A DNA stretch of 64,000 bases from Caulobacter segnis (GTDB taxonomy: Bacteria; Pseudomonadota; Alphaproteobacteria; Caulobacterales; Caulobacteraceae): the NCBI RefSeq assembly GCF_023935105.1, contig NZ_CP096040.1, forward strand, positions 2,418,001 to 2,482,000, read 5' to 3'. The first letter of the stretch is position 1. Each line of letters opens with the position of its first letter. The position numbers and the translations under genes are program-made. The notes below the pieces were generated by a model. The model was not told the origin of the DNA. It searched no databases and saw only the letters and a list, made by a program, of their open reading frames with translations. Below are positions 17,232 through 26,147 of the stretch, piece after piece.

Positions 17232-18632
17232 TTACACGCTGACCGGCGGCCTGCGGTGGGCCCAGGGCTGTGCCTCTTCCAGCTGATAGGCCAGGGCCAG
17301 TAGCGTGGCTTCGCCGCCCGCGCGGCCGGCGATCTGGACCCCGACCGGCAGGCCGTCGGCCGTCCAATGCAGCGGCACGCTCATGGCCGGCGCGCCGGCC
17401 ACGTTCTGCACCGGGGTGTAGCCGACATAGGCGTTCAGGCGTTGCTGCAGGTCAGGGAACGGAACCCAGCCCGCGACGTGGCCCAGCTCGACCGGCGGCT
17501 GGCCGAGCACCGGCGACAGGATGACGTCGTAGGTCGTCAGCCAGGTGTCGTAGGCCTTCATGTCGTCGTTCAGGCGGGCGATGGCGGCGGGCAGGACGTC
17601 CGGCGTCAGCTGGCTGACCAGTTCGGCCATGGCCAGGCTGAACGGCTCCAGCACGTCGGTGTCGGGCTTGCGGCCTAGGGCCTGGCCGATGGCGGCGACC
17701 AACTCGGCCGCGCCGCTGGCCCACAGGACCGTGAAGTCGAAGCCGAAGCGCGCGCCGTCCATCGGCAGAGCCGTGGGCTCGACCGCGTGGCCCAGGCTTT
17801 CCAGCAGCTTGGCGGCGCCCTCGACGGCGGCGCGCACCTCCGGATCGGGCGCTTGGCCGCCGCCGGTGTTCATGACGAGGCCGATCTTGAGAGGCCTGTT
17901 CAGAGGCTGGGAGACCAGGCCGATGGGCGTGAACGGCGCGTCGGGGTCGGTGCGTTGGGTGGCCGCGAAAAGGGCCGCGGAGTCGCGGACGCTGCGGGAC
18001 ACCACGTGCGAGACCGAAATGTCGATGGCCCAGGTGCTCGGCCGGTTCGGCAACATGCGGCCGCGCGACGGCTTGAGGCCGAACAGGCCGCAGTTGGCGG
18101 ATGGGATGCGGATCGAGCCGCCGCCGTCGCTGGCGTGGGCGACCGGGACCATGCCCGACGCCACCGCGGCGGCCGCGCCGCCGGACGAGCCGCCCGACGA
18201 GCGCTCCAGGTTCCAGGGATTGCGCGTCGGCGTAAAGCCCATCGGCTCCGTGGTCGGCAGGAAGCCATATTCCGGCGTCGCCGACTTGCCGATGGTCACC
18301 AGACCGGCGGCGTCGAACGCGTCGACATAAGGCGTCTGCTCGGTGTCGGGCCTCGCGCCCAGCATGCTCCGCGAGCCGTAGTAGGTGGGCAGGCCATTGT
18401 ACGGATCCAGGTCCTTGACCAGGAACGGCACGCCGGCGAACGGGCCCGAAAGCCCGCCGGCCTTGGCCTTGTCGAGCGCGCGGTCGTAGTCGGGTGTGAC
18501 GATCGCGCCGATTCGGGGATCCAGCGCCTCGGCCTTGCGGATGGCCTCCTCGACCACCTCGGCCGCTGAAACGGCCTTGCCGCGGATACGATCGGCGAGC
18601 TCGGTGGCGTCCGGAGTCCAGGCCGTGGTCAT
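17232..18632 (-). CDS. amidase signature family protein
   Basis: The 466-aa protein shows the amidase-signature Ser-cisSer-Lys triad. Lys73 is in PFLVKDLD, the cis-Ser is in the glycine-serine loop RSSGGSSGGAAAA (144-156), and the nucleophile Ser172 is in DGGGSIRIPS. These enzymes hydrolyse amide bonds of varied small substrates. GatA is unlikely, as there is no gatB or gatC nearby. It is cytoplasmic, with no signal peptide. It is divergent from tlyA (starts 117 bases apart) and convergent with the acyl-CoA synthetase. Confidence 0.9.
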   Translation of the reverse strand: MTTAWTPDATELADRIRGKAVSAAEVVEEAIRKAEALDPRIGAIVTPDYDRALDKAKAGGLSGPFAGVPFLVKDLDPYNGLPTYYGSRSMLGARPDTEQTPYVDAFDAAGLVTIGKSATPEYGFLPTTEPMGFTPTRNPWNLERSSGGSSGGAAAAVASGMVPVAHASDGGGSIRIPSANCGLFGLKPSRGRMLPNRPSTWAIDISVSHVVSRSVRDSAALFAATQRTDPDAPFTPIGLVSQPLNRPLKIGLVMNTGGGQAPDPEVRAAVEGAAKLLESLGHAVEPTALPMDGARFGFDFTVLWASGAAELVAAIGQALGRKPDTDVLEPFSLAMAELVSQLTPDVLPAAIARLNDDMKAYDTWLTTYDVILSPVLGQPPVELGHVAGWVPFPDLQQRLNAYVGYTPVQNVAGAPAMSVPLHWTADGLPVGVQIAGRAGGEATLLALAYQLEEAQPWAHRRPPVSV

Positions 18633-18748
18633 TCGTGTCTCCCTCAGACCGGCGTCTTCCGCGCCGGTGATCGATGTTCAGTTGACCTGGAAGAGACCTC
18701 GGCCGCAAGCCCGTGCTAGAGGGCGGTCTCGGGTTTCAGGGAGGCCGC

Positions 18749-19501
18749 GTGGCCAGGAAGCGGATCGATCAGCTGCTTGTCGAGCGAGGCGTCTTCGACA
18801 GCCGCGCCAAGGCGCGCGCGGCCGTGGAGGCCGGATGCGTGTCCGTGGCCGGCAAGGTCGTCGCCAAACCCGCCGAGACGGTCGACGAGCACGCCGAGAT
18901 CGTCGCGCGGGCGGCTCATCCGTGGGTGGGGCGTGGCGCGCTGAAGCTGGTCCACGCTCTGGACCTGTGGCCGATCGCGGTCGAGGGGCGGGTGGCGATC
19001 GACGTCGGCGCCTCCACCGGCGGCTTCACCGAGGTGATGCTGTCGCGCGGCGCGGCCAAGGTGTTTGCGGTCGACGTCGGCCGCGACCAACTACACGCCA
19101 AGCTGAAGGCGGATCCGCGCGTGGTCGACTTGTCGGGCGTCGACGCCCGCGCGCTGGACGGGGCGGTGATCCCGATGGCGCCCGACCTGATCGTCAGCGA
19201 CGTCAGCTTCATCTCACTGACCAAGGCCTTGCCGGCGGCGCTGAAGCTGGCGGGGGCGGAGGCGGACCTCGTGGCGCTGATCAAGCCGCAGTTCGAGGCC
19301 GGTCGCGAGCACGTCGGCAAGGGCGGCCTGGTGAAGGATCCCGAGGTCATCGCCCGTGTCGAGGGCGAGATCGTCGACTTCCTGGAAGCGTCGGGTTGGT
19401 CGGTGAAGGAGCTGGCCGAGAGCCCGATCACCGGCGGCGAGGGGCAGGTCGAGCGCCTGGTCTGGGCGCAAAAGAAATCGGCCGTCCCCCATTCCAGCTA
19501 G
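18749..19501 (+). CDS. tlyA: TlyA-family rRNA 2'-O-methyltransferase / hemolysin-like
   Basis: The 250-aa product starts at GTG 18749 with AGGGAGG upstream; an in-frame start at 18713 would lack an RBS. An S4 RNA-binding domain (about 3-60, KRIDQLLVERGVF) precedes an FtsJ/RrmJ-like methyltransferase domain with AIDVGASTGGFTEVML (83-98), DLIVSDVSFISLTKAL and LIKPQFEAGRE. TlyA enzymes methylate ribose 2'-OH of rRNA (C1409 and/or C1920 in mycobacteria). The hemolysin name is historical. In many bacteria it sits next to dxs; here it does not. Its stop lies inside a terminator-like hairpin. Confidence 0.9.
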   Translation: MARKRIDQLLVERGVFDSRAKARAAVEAGCVSVAGKVVAKPAETVDEHAEIVARAAHPWVGRGALKLVHALDLWPIAVEGRVAIDVGASTGGFTEVMLSRGAAKVFAVDVGRDQLHAKLKADPRVVDLSGVDARALDGAVIPMAPDLIVSDVSFISLTKALPAALKLAGAEADLVALIKPQFEAGREHVGKGGLVKDPEVIARVEGEIVDFLEASGWSVKELAESPITGGEGQVERLVWAQKKSAVPHSS

Positions 19502-19518
19502 AGGAGGGGACGGCCGAT
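19477..19518. terminator. terminator-like inverted repeat at convergent gene ends
   Basis: ATCGGCCGTCCCC (19477-19489) is perfectly complementary to GGGGACGGCCGAT (19506-19518), with a 16-nt loop holding the tlyA stop codon. On the minus strand a TTTCTTTT tract follows, so it best terminates the leftward glycine-zipper gene. Confidence 0.7.
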
Positions 19519-19546
19519 CGTCTAACCACAAGGTGCTTTGAGAAAC

Positions 19547-20164
19547 TCAGTCGACGACCTGGTACTTGCCGTTGGCGTCCGGGCAGACGCGCACGAAGCG
19601 CTTCTGGACGCGGCCGTCGGGCAGATAGATCGGGCTTTCGGCCAAGGTGCAGCCGTTGACGTCGGCCTGGCCGGCGCGATCGGCCACGCGATAGCCCTCG
19701 CGGCGCTCGTAGGTGTGTTCGTAGTAGCTGTCGCGATCGGCGTCGCGGCGGACCTGGTCATAGGGGACCGGGCGGTAATCGTCGTCATAGCCGTCGTTAT
19801 AGGCGCGCGGCGGCGGGGGAGGCGGCGGGGGCGGAGCGATGTTGCTGCCCGGCGAGCAGGCGGCCGAGGACTTGCCGGCCATGCCGCCGACCACGGCGCC
19901 CAGCAGGCCGCCGACGACCGAGCCGTCGGTGCGATGACCGCGCGCGGCGATGCCGCTGCCCAGCGCCATGCCGATGGCGCCGCCGGCCAGGGCCCCGCCC
20001 GTGGTGCGGTTGGTCGTCGAGCGCTGGCACTGGTCGTAATAGTAGCCCTGGTTGGCGTAGGCCCCGCCGCCGTAAGGCGTCGTGCCATAAGCCTGCGCCG
20101 AAGCCAGGGTCGGCGTCAGTACGCCGCAGATGAGGGCGGCGGTGACGCCCAGGACGGTCTTCAT
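19547..20164 (-). CDS. glycine-zipper (17 kDa antigen-like) exported protein
   Basis: The 205-aa product starts at ATG 20164, chosen for its upstream AGGAT and immediate signal peptide MKTVLGVTAALICGVLTPTL; in-frame ATGs at 20197 and 20191 are alternatives. After cleavage near ASA|QA, a central glycine-zipper hairpin (GGALAGGAIGMALGSG and VVGGLLGAVVGGMAG, about 60-105) is the Rick_17kDa_Anti type. Then comes a proline run and a Tyr/Asp/Arg-rich tail. No lipobox Cys is present after the signal, so it is likely periplasmic or outer-membrane associated. Function is unknown. Confidence 0.85.
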   Translation of the reverse strand: MKTVLGVTAALICGVLTPTLASAQAYGTTPYGGGAYANQGYYYDQCQRSTTNRTTGGALAGGAIGMALGSGIAARGHRTDGSVVGGLLGAVVGGMAGKSSAACSPGSNIAPPPPPPPPPRAYNDGYDDDYRPVPYDQVRRDADRDSYYEHTYERREGYRVADRAGQADVNGCTLAESPIYLPDGRVQKRFVRVCPDANGKYQVVD

Positions 20165-20371
20165 CTTGGTGATCCTGCTCTTGGAGGCGGTCATGGTCAT
20201 GAGAGAGCTTGTCTTTTTAGGGGCGACCTTCGCCGCCACGCCCATCCGTTGATATAGATATCGCGCGGCCAAGATGAACGGCGCCTGACCGGCATATTCA
20301 GCTTCGTTCACGCGCGGGGAAAATCGTCCGACGCCCACCCTCAAGCGCGGTTTTTAGGGTATGGACGGCCG

Positions 20372-21613
20372 ATGCAAGACCTGACGATCAACGCCATCGG
20401 AGCCCAGGGCGATGGGCTCGCCCGTCTCGGCGACGGCAAGCCGGCCTTCGTACCCCTGACCCTGCCGGGCGAGACCGTGCGAGCGAACATGGACGGCGCG
20501 CGGGGCGAGGTCGTCGAGATCCTGAGCGCCAGCGCCGACCGCGTGGCGCCGCCCTGCCGTCACTTCGGCGCCTGTGGCGGTTGCGCCCTGCAGCATTGGG
20601 CGGCCGAACCCTACCGCGCCTGGAAGGCCGAGCAGATCCGCATCCAGCTGTCCATGGAGGGCCTGGAGACCGAGATCCTGCCGACCTTCGCCGCGCCGCC
20701 GGCCTCGCGCCGCCGCGTGGCCCTGCACGCTCGCAAGGTGAAGGGCGGAGCCAAGTTGGGCTTCAAGGAGCGCCGCTCCTGGAATCTGGTCCCGATCGAG
20801 GAATGTCCGGTCACCGATCCGCGTCTGGTGGCGGCCCTGCCGGCCCTGGCGCGCCTGGCCGAGCCGTTTCTGGAGCACCCTAAGTCGGCCCCGACCCTGC
20901 ACGTCACCCTGACGGGCACCGGCCTGGACATCGACGTCACCGGCGTCGAGCGCAAGAGCGGTGGCCTGTCGGCCGACGCCCGCATGCGCGCGGCCATGGC
21001 GGCCGGCGAGGGGGACTTCGCCCGGGTCACCATGGCCGGCGAGATCGTCTACGGCGCGCGCCAGCCGCTGGTGAAGCTGGGCCCCGCCGTCGTCGCCCTG
21101 CCGCCAGGAAGCTTTCTGCAGGCCGTGCCGGCCGCAGAGCGGGCGATGGTCGATTTCGCGGTCGCGCAGGCCCAAGGCGCCAGCCGCATCGCCGACCTCT
21201 ATTGCGGCGTCGGCACCTTCACCTTCCGCCTGGCCGAGGTCGGCGCGGTGCACGCCGCCGAGATGAGCCCGCCGGCCATCGCCGCCCTGAAGGCCGCGAT
21301 TGGGGCGACGCCGGGCCTCAAGCCGATCACCGCCGAAGCCCGCGACCTGGTCAAACGCCCGGTGTTGAGCACCGAACTGGCCAAGACCGATGTCGTGGTC
21401 ATCGACCCGCCCCGCGCCGGCGCCGCCGAGCAGACGGTCGAGATCGCCAAGTCCAAGGTGGCCAAGGTGGTGAGCGTCTCGTGCAATCCGGCGACCTTCG
21501 CCAAGGACGCCCGGGCCCTGGTCGACGCCGGCTTCCGGCTGGAGAAGGTGCTGCCCGTGGACCAGTTCGTCTGGTCGCCCCATATTGAACTGGTCGGTGT
21601 CTTCACGCGATGA
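20372..21613 (+). CDS. RNA 5-methyluridine methyltransferase (RlmD/TrmA family)
   Basis: The 413-aa product begins with a short TRAM-like region (4-53). Iron-sulfur ligands are Cys62, Cys68 and Cys71 (CRHFGACGGCALQH) plus a Cys in EECPVTD (about 145). The Rossmann methyltransferase domain has DLYCGVGTFTFRLAE and DPPRAGAAEQ. The catalytic Cys is in VSCNPATF (about 371). It methylates uridine C5 in rRNA or tRNA using SAM; the RumA/RlmD branch (4Fe-4S) is most likely. It is transcribed divergently from the glycine-zipper gene and followed 7 bases later by a second methyltransferase gene. Confidence 0.92.
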   Translation: MQDLTINAIGAQGDGLARLGDGKPAFVPLTLPGETVRANMDGARGEVVEILSASADRVAPPCRHFGACGGCALQHWAAEPYRAWKAEQIRIQLSMEGLETEILPTFAAPPASRRRVALHARKVKGGAKLGFKERRSWNLVPIEECPVTDPRLVAALPALARLAEPFLEHPKSAPTLHVTLTGTGLDIDVTGVERKSGGLSADARMRAAMAAGEGDFARVTMAGEIVYGARQPLVKLGPAVVALPPGSFLQAVPAAERAMVDFAVAQAQGASRIADLYCGVGTFTFRLAEVGAVHAAEMSPPAIAALKAAIGATPGLKPITAEARDLVKRPVLSTELAKTDVVVIDPPRAGAAEQTVEIAKSKVAKVVSVSCNPATFAKDARALVDAGFRLEKVLPVDQFVWSPHIELVGVFTR

Positions 21614-21620
21614 GGCCAGG

Positions 21621-22679
21621 ATGGACGAGCGACGCACCAGGACGGCCTTCGCGCTCGACGCCGTAGGGCAGCGGGCTAGGGCCGCGGTCAAGGCGGCCTG
21701 GTGGACGGCCACGGGCAGCCTCGCCCGCTCCCTGACCCAGCCGACCAAGGGCGACCAGGCCAAGCGCTTCTCGCCGACGTCCGCGCCGACCGTGAAGGGG
21801 TCTTTGCGCAAGGCCTATCTGGAAGCGTTCGAGAAGGACGCCCGCGATGTCGCCGCAGGTCTCTATCCCGCTGTCGAGGACAGCCTGGTTCGTCCCTCGG
21901 CCGCCCTGCGCGAGGCCGCCGACTTCATCGCCGACGCCTTCGAGGTCGACCAGCGCCGCCGCCGAGGGGATGGCGTCGAGGTTCGTGATGAAGCTAATAA
22001 CCAAGCTTATCCAAGCTATTATCGCCAGAACTTCCACTTCCAGTCCGGAGGTTGGTTCACGCCGGAAAGCGCCCGGCGCTACGACGCCCAGGTCGAGGCG
22101 CTGTTCTCCGGCACGGCCGGGGCGATGCGCCGCCGAGGCCTATCGCTACTGGCTCGCCATTGGCGCGGCCGTGACCAGCGCGACGCGAGGATCCTCGACG
22201 TGGCCTGTGGTTCTGGCGCGTTCCTCAGAGACCTGAGGACGGCGTTCCCGCGCGCGGCGATCGCCGGCCTGGACCTGTCCGAGCCCTATCTGGCGCGCGC
22301 GCACAGGCGGGCGGGCGTCGGTGGGGTCAAGGCGAACGCGGAAGCCTTACCTTTCGCGGATTCCTCTTTGGATGCGGTGACTTGCGTCTATCTCTTCCAT
22401 GAGTTGCCGCCGCGCGTGCGACCGGTGGTGGCGGCCAGCCTGGCGCGCGTCGTCAAGCCCGGCGGCGTGCTGGTCCTGGTCGACTCGATCCAGCCAACCG
22501 ACGCTCCAGACCTCGCCAGATTGCTGGAGGCCTTCCCGGTCTATTTCCACGAACCGTACTACGGCAGCTATGCCGAGACCGACCTGCCGGCCCTGTTCGC
22601 CGCCGCGGGCTTGCGGGTGATCGGCGAGGATCGGGCCTTCCTGACCAAGGCCTTGCTGCTGGAGAAACCGGTCGGCTAA
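21621..22679 (+). CDS. class I SAM-dependent methyltransferase
   Basis: The 352-aa product starts at ATG 21621, seven bases after the RNA methyltransferase stop, suggesting co-transcription. The N-terminal 170 residues are unassigned, and include AWWTATGSLARSLTQPTKGD. The C-terminal Rossmann domain has ILDVACGSGAFLRDLRTAF (about 192-210), the Asp of AGLDLSEPYLARA, and YLFHELPPRVRPVVAA, typical of methyltransf_11/25 enzymes that often act on lipids, quinones or small molecules. Substrate unknown. Confidence 0.82.
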   Translation: MDERRTRTAFALDAVGQRARAAVKAAWWTATGSLARSLTQPTKGDQAKRFSPTSAPTVKGSLRKAYLEAFEKDARDVAAGLYPAVEDSLVRPSAALREAADFIADAFEVDQRRRRGDGVEVRDEANNQAYPSYYRQNFHFQSGGWFTPESARRYDAQVEALFSGTAGAMRRRGLSLLARHWRGRDQRDARILDVACGSGAFLRDLRTAFPRAAIAGLDLSEPYLARAHRRAGVGGVKANAEALPFADSSLDAVTCVYLFHELPPRVRPVVAASLARVVKPGGVLVLVDSIQPTDAPDLARLLEAFPVYFHEPYYGSYAETDLPALFAAAGLRVIGEDRAFLTKALLLEKPVG

Positions 22680-22720
22680 GCAAGGACCACCCAAGCCAGA
22701 ATTGGGTCGAGGGCGGTGGT

Positions 22721-23734
22721 TTGCAGGCTTACAGTTTGGCCGAGGGAGCCGGGCGACGGTACGGGACGCTGGATGGCCTGCGCGGCGTCGCGGCGGTCGG
22801 CGTCATGCTCTACCACGTCGGCAGCTGGACAGGCCGCGCCTGGCTGATCCCGCACGGCTATCTGGCCGTCGACTTCTTCTTCTGCCTGTCAGGCTTCGTC
22901 CTGGCCCATGCCTACGGTCGGCGCGAGATCGACTGGCTGGGCTTCATGCGCCAGCGGCTGATCCGGCTGTGGCCGCTGATCGCCCTGACCATGCTGGCCG
23001 GCGCGACGGTAATCATCGAACATCGCGAGCGGGTGCCGGGATGGCTGGGCCTGGGTCTCTTGATGATCCCGCGCGTGTGGGCGGATGACAATGGCTTCTC
23101 ACCACTTTTTCCTTTGAATCCGCCGGCTTGGTCGCTGTTCTTCGAGCTGGTGGTCGGGGCGGCCTGGTTCCCGATCCGCCGCCTGGGCGTGATGGGCCAT
23201 GTGTTGATGGTCGTGCTGCTGATCCCCGTGATGGCCTATGTCGCCCATGGCATGGGTGGGGTGCTGACCGGTTGGGATCGCGGCACCTTCGTGATCAGCT
23301 TTCTGCGGACCATCTTCGCCTTCCTGCTGGGCTGGGGTTGTTATCGGATCCAGGCGTTCACGGCGCTGGGCGTCCCGGCCTGGATCCTGGCGATCGTCCT
23401 CTTGGCCATCTTGGCTTTTCCGTGGACGTCTCTGAATTGGCTGTATGATTTCGTCTGCGTCAGCGTGGCCTTCCCGCTGATGGTGCTGGCCGGCCGACAG
23501 GACCCGGACAGCTTTCAGGGCGCGCTGTGCCGCGTCTCGGGCGCGATCTCGTATCCGCTGTACGCCCTGCACTGGTTGGGCTGGGAGCTTTTGCTGAGGC
23601 TGTTCCGGGCGATCGGCGGCAAGGGCTATCCGGTCGGCTTCGCCCTGGTCGCGATCCCGGTGGTCATGGCCTTCGCCTGGGCGGTGCTGAAGCTCTACGA
23701 CGAGCCGGTCCGGCGACGACTGAAGGCGCTCTAA
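22721..23734 (+). CDS. acyltransferase 3 (OafA/YrhL-type) membrane protein
   Basis: The 337-aa product starts from a TTG at 22721 with GAGGGCGG upstream. The early signature RYGTLDGLRGVAAVGVMLYH (13-32) is characteristic of acyltransferase family 3, with the conserved Arg and His. About ten hydrophobic helices follow, so it is an inner membrane protein. Relatives add O-acyl groups to surface glycans or small molecules. It lies 41 bases after the methyltransferase gene. Acceptor is unknown. Confidence 0.87.
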   Translation: MQAYSLAEGAGRRYGTLDGLRGVAAVGVMLYHVGSWTGRAWLIPHGYLAVDFFFCLSGFVLAHAYGRREIDWLGFMRQRLIRLWPLIALTMLAGATVIIEHRERVPGWLGLGLLMIPRVWADDNGFSPLFPLNPPAWSLFFELVVGAAWFPIRRLGVMGHVLMVVLLIPVMAYVAHGMGGVLTGWDRGTFVISFLRTIFAFLLGWGCYRIQAFTALGVPAWILAIVLLAILAFPWTSLNWLYDFVCVSVAFPLMVLAGRQDPDSFQGALCRVSGAISYPLYALHWLGWELLLRLFRAIGGKGYPVGFALVAIPVVMAFAWAVLKLYDEPVRRRLKAL

Positions 23735-23804
23735 AAATTCCTCTGCCCTCTGTCGGAAGCGGGCATAGTCCGGCGTCCTAGGGAGAGGAACGAGGATCGC
23801 GCCC

Positions 23805-24188
23805 ATGCTCTACGCCATACTTTGCTACAACTACGAGGACGTGGTCTGCGGCTGGTCCAAGGACCAGGAGGACGAAGTCATGGGCAAGCTGGCCGTCGTC
23901 CAGGAGCGGCTGGCCAGGGAGGGCCGCCTCGGCCCCGTCGCCCGGTTGATGCCGACGACCGCCGCCACGACCCTGCGCAAGGACCGCGAGCCGCCGCTGG
24001 TGCTGGACGGCCCGTTCGCCGAGACCAAGGAGCAGCTGCTGGGCTTCTACGTCGTCGACTGCGACTCGCTGGACGGCGCGCTCGATATCGCCAGGGACCT
24101 GGGCAAGGCCAATCCTGGCGGGTCCTATGAAATCCGGCCGATCGCGCTGTTCAACCCAGCGCCGGCTCCGGAGACGCTCGGGGCGTGA
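23805..24188 (+). CDS. YciI-like DGPF-domain protein
   Basis: The 127-aa product is of the YCII fold, with D68-G-P-F-A-E-T-K-E, the DGPF motif that names this family. It overlaps the following sigma factor gene by four bases (GTGA), so the two are translationally coupled. DGPF proteins are the constant genomic partners of ECF42 sigma factors. Their biochemical role is not settled. The protein is cytoplasmic with no signal peptide. Confidence 0.92.
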   Translation: MLYAILCYNYEDVVCGWSKDQEDEVMGKLAVVQERLAREGRLGPVARLMPTTAATTLRKDREPPLVLDGPFAETKEQLLGFYVVDCDSLDGALDIARDLGKANPGGSYEIRPIALFNPAPAPETLGA

Positions 24189-25444
24189 CCGACCTCGATT
24201 GGATCGATGGGGCGATCACCGCCGCCCGGCCCCAGGCCATGGCGGCGCTGCTGCGCTACTTCCGCGACATGGACGCGGCCGAGGAGGCGTTCCAGGACGC
24301 CTGCCTGCGCGCCCTGAAGAGCTGGCCCAAGAACGGGCCGCCTCGCGATCCGACCGCCTGGCTGATCATGGTCGGCCGCAACGCCGCCATCGACGCCGTC
24401 CGCAAGACCAGCCGCGAAACCGTCCTGCCGCCCGAGGAGATGCTGTCCGACCTGGGCGACGCCGAGGCCGAGGCGGCCGAGCGGCTGGACGGTTCGCACT
24501 ATCGCGACGACGTTCTGCGGCTGCTGTTCATCTGCTGCCACCCGGACCTGCCGGCCACCCAGCAGATCGCCCTAGCCCTAAGGATCGTCTCCGGTCTCTC
24601 GGTCCGCGAGATCGCCCGCGCCTTCGTGGTGGGCGAGGCGGCGATGGAACAACGGATCACCCGCGCCAAGGCTCGCATCGGCGCTGGCGATGCGCCGTTC
24701 GAGGCGCCGGGGCCGGTCGAGCGCGCCGAACGCTTCGCGGCGGTGGCGGCGATGATCTATCTGGTCTTCAACGAGGGCTATTCGGCCAGCGGCAAGGCGA
24801 TCGAGGCCCGGGGCGGCTTGTGCGACGAGGCCATTCGTCTGGCGCGGCTGCTGCTGCGGCTGTTCCCGGCCGAGCCGGAGATGATGGGCCTGACCGCGCT
24901 GCTCCTCCTGCAGCATGCCCGCTCGGACGCGCGCTTCGCCGCCGACGGCCAGGCGATCCTGCTTGAGGATCAGGACCGAAGCCTCTGGAATCGCAAGATG
25001 ATCGGCGAGGGGCTGGCCTTGATCGACAAGGCGATGCTGAAGCGCGATCCGGGCCCCTACCAGGTCCAGGCCGCCATCGCCGCCCTTCATGCGCGCGCCG
25101 CCACGGCGGTGGAAACCGACTGGGCCGGCATCGACGCGCTCTACGCGACGCTGGAGATCATGCAGCCCTCGCCGGTGATCACCCTGAACCGCGCGGTGGC
25201 GACGGCCAAGGTGCGCGGCCCCGAGGCGGCGCTGGCCATGATCGAACCCCTGGGCGCGCGTCTCGACGGCTATTTCCATTTCCACGGCGCGCGCGGCGCC
25301 TTCCTGCTGCAGGCCGGCCGCAAGGGCGAGGCGCGCCAGGCCTTCGACCGGGCGATTTCGCTGGCCAACACCGCGGCCGAAGCGGCCAACATCCGCCAGT
25401 ACCTCGACCGCGTGTCCGCCGAGGCGGAAAAATCCGCGAGTTGA
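24185..25444 (+). CDS. ECF sigma factor, ECF42 group, with C-terminal extension
   Basis: The 419-aa product starts at GTG 24185 inside the YciI stop. Sigma region 2 is about 15-80 (FRDMDAAEEAFQDACLRALK), region 4 about 112-165 (SGLSVREIARAFVVGEAAME). The long C-terminal domain (about 190-415, DUF6596/TPR-like) carries D262-Q-D-R-S-L-W268, the DxDRSxW motif of ECF42 factors, and LNRAVATAKVRGPEAA. ECF42 members lack an anti-sigma factor; the extension is thought to control activity. No anti-sigma gene is seen here. It probably forms an operon with the DGPF gene, with SRPBCC downstream. Confidence 0.92.
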   Translation: MTDLDWIDGAITAARPQAMAALLRYFRDMDAAEEAFQDACLRALKSWPKNGPPRDPTAWLIMVGRNAAIDAVRKTSRETVLPPEEMLSDLGDAEAEAAERLDGSHYRDDVLRLLFICCHPDLPATQQIALALRIVSGLSVREIARAFVVGEAAMEQRITRAKARIGAGDAPFEAPGPVERAERFAAVAAMIYLVFNEGYSASGKAIEARGGLCDEAIRLARLLLRLFPAEPEMMGLTALLLLQHARSDARFAADGQAILLEDQDRSLWNRKMIGEGLALIDKAMLKRDPGPYQVQAAIAALHARAATAVETDWAGIDALYATLEIMQPSPVITLNRAVATAKVRGPEAALAMIEPLGARLDGYFHFHGARGAFLLQAGRKGEARQAFDRAISLANTAAEAANIRQYLDRVSAEAEKSAS

Positions 25445-25542
25445 TGTCGGATCGCGGGGGGGCGGCGCGTCCTAGGTTCGGGACCGCGAAGGGCGGTCAT
25501 CCCTGAAGCGCGAGCGAGGCAGGGGACAAAGGGAGAGGGCAC

Positions 25543-26079
25543 ATGTTCAAGATCATTCTGATCGCCGTCGGCGTCGCCATCGGGGGCGTGCTGGTCTTCG
25601 CCGCCACGCGGCCGGACCGTTTCGTGGTCACGCGGACCGCCGTGATCGACGCGCCGCCGGAGACGCTGGAGGCCATGGTCTCCGACTTCCACCAGTGGAG
25701 CGCGTGGTCGCCTTGGGAGAAGATGGACCCCGGCATGACTCGCACCTATGGCGGGCCGGCCAGCGGCGTGGGCTCGACCTATTCCTGGGTCGGCAATGAC
25801 AAGGTCGGCTCGGGCGGCATGGAGATCGAGACGGTGACGCCGGGCCGCGAGGTGGTCTTCGGCCTGCACTTCCTCAAGCCCTTCAAGGCCGACAACACGG
25901 GCCGCTTCGTGTTCGAGCCGCAGGGGGCGGGGGGCACGAAGGTCACCTGGTCGATGGCGGGCAAGAACCCCTACATCGCCAAGCTGATGGGGCTGGTCTT
26001 CAACATGGACCAGATGATCGGCAAGGACTTCGAGAAGGGCCTGGCCGACATGAAGGCGATCGCCGAACGCCAGGCCTGA
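25543..26079 (+). CDS. SRPBCC/polyketide cyclase-like protein with N-terminal anchor
   Basis: The 178-aa product starts with a hydrophobic segment (MFKIILIAVGVAIGGVLVFA), a membrane anchor or uncleaved signal. An SRPBCC (START-like, Polyketide_cyc2) domain follows, with TRTAVIDAPPETLEAMVSD and FHQWSAWSPWEKMDPGM. The fold binds hydrophobic ligands. AHSA1/SRPBCC genes are frequent neighbours of ECF42-DGPF pairs, so it may be part of the same module, although 98 bases separate it from the sigma gene. Confidence 0.85.
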   Translation: MFKIILIAVGVAIGGVLVFAATRPDRFVVTRTAVIDAPPETLEAMVSDFHQWSAWSPWEKMDPGMTRTYGGPASGVGSTYSWVGNDKVGSGGMEIETVTPGREVVFGLHFLKPFKADNTGRFVFEPQGAGGTKVTWSMAGKNPYIAKLMGLVFNMDQMIGKDFEKGLADMKAIAERQA

Positions 26080-26108
26080 CCAAGGCCGCCGTCGATCTTC
26101 GACATTGA

Positions 26109-26123
26109 GTTCTTGTTTTGTTC
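26109..26123 (+). promoter_or_regulatory. LexA (SOS) box
   Basis: GTTC-TTGTTTT-GTTC is an exact match to the alphaproteobacterial LexA consensus GTTC-N7-GTTC. It ends 24 bases before the ATG of the radical SAM gene, so LexA bound here would overlap its promoter. Confidence 0.75.
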
Positions 26124-26147
26124 TTATTGGGCGCGCATAGTCGCGCC

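Noticed and set aside
17232..18632. Amidase gene as gatA
   Set aside because: The Ser-cisSer-Lys triad is shared, but no gatB/gatC is adjacent, and the sequence details fit the general amidase signature group.
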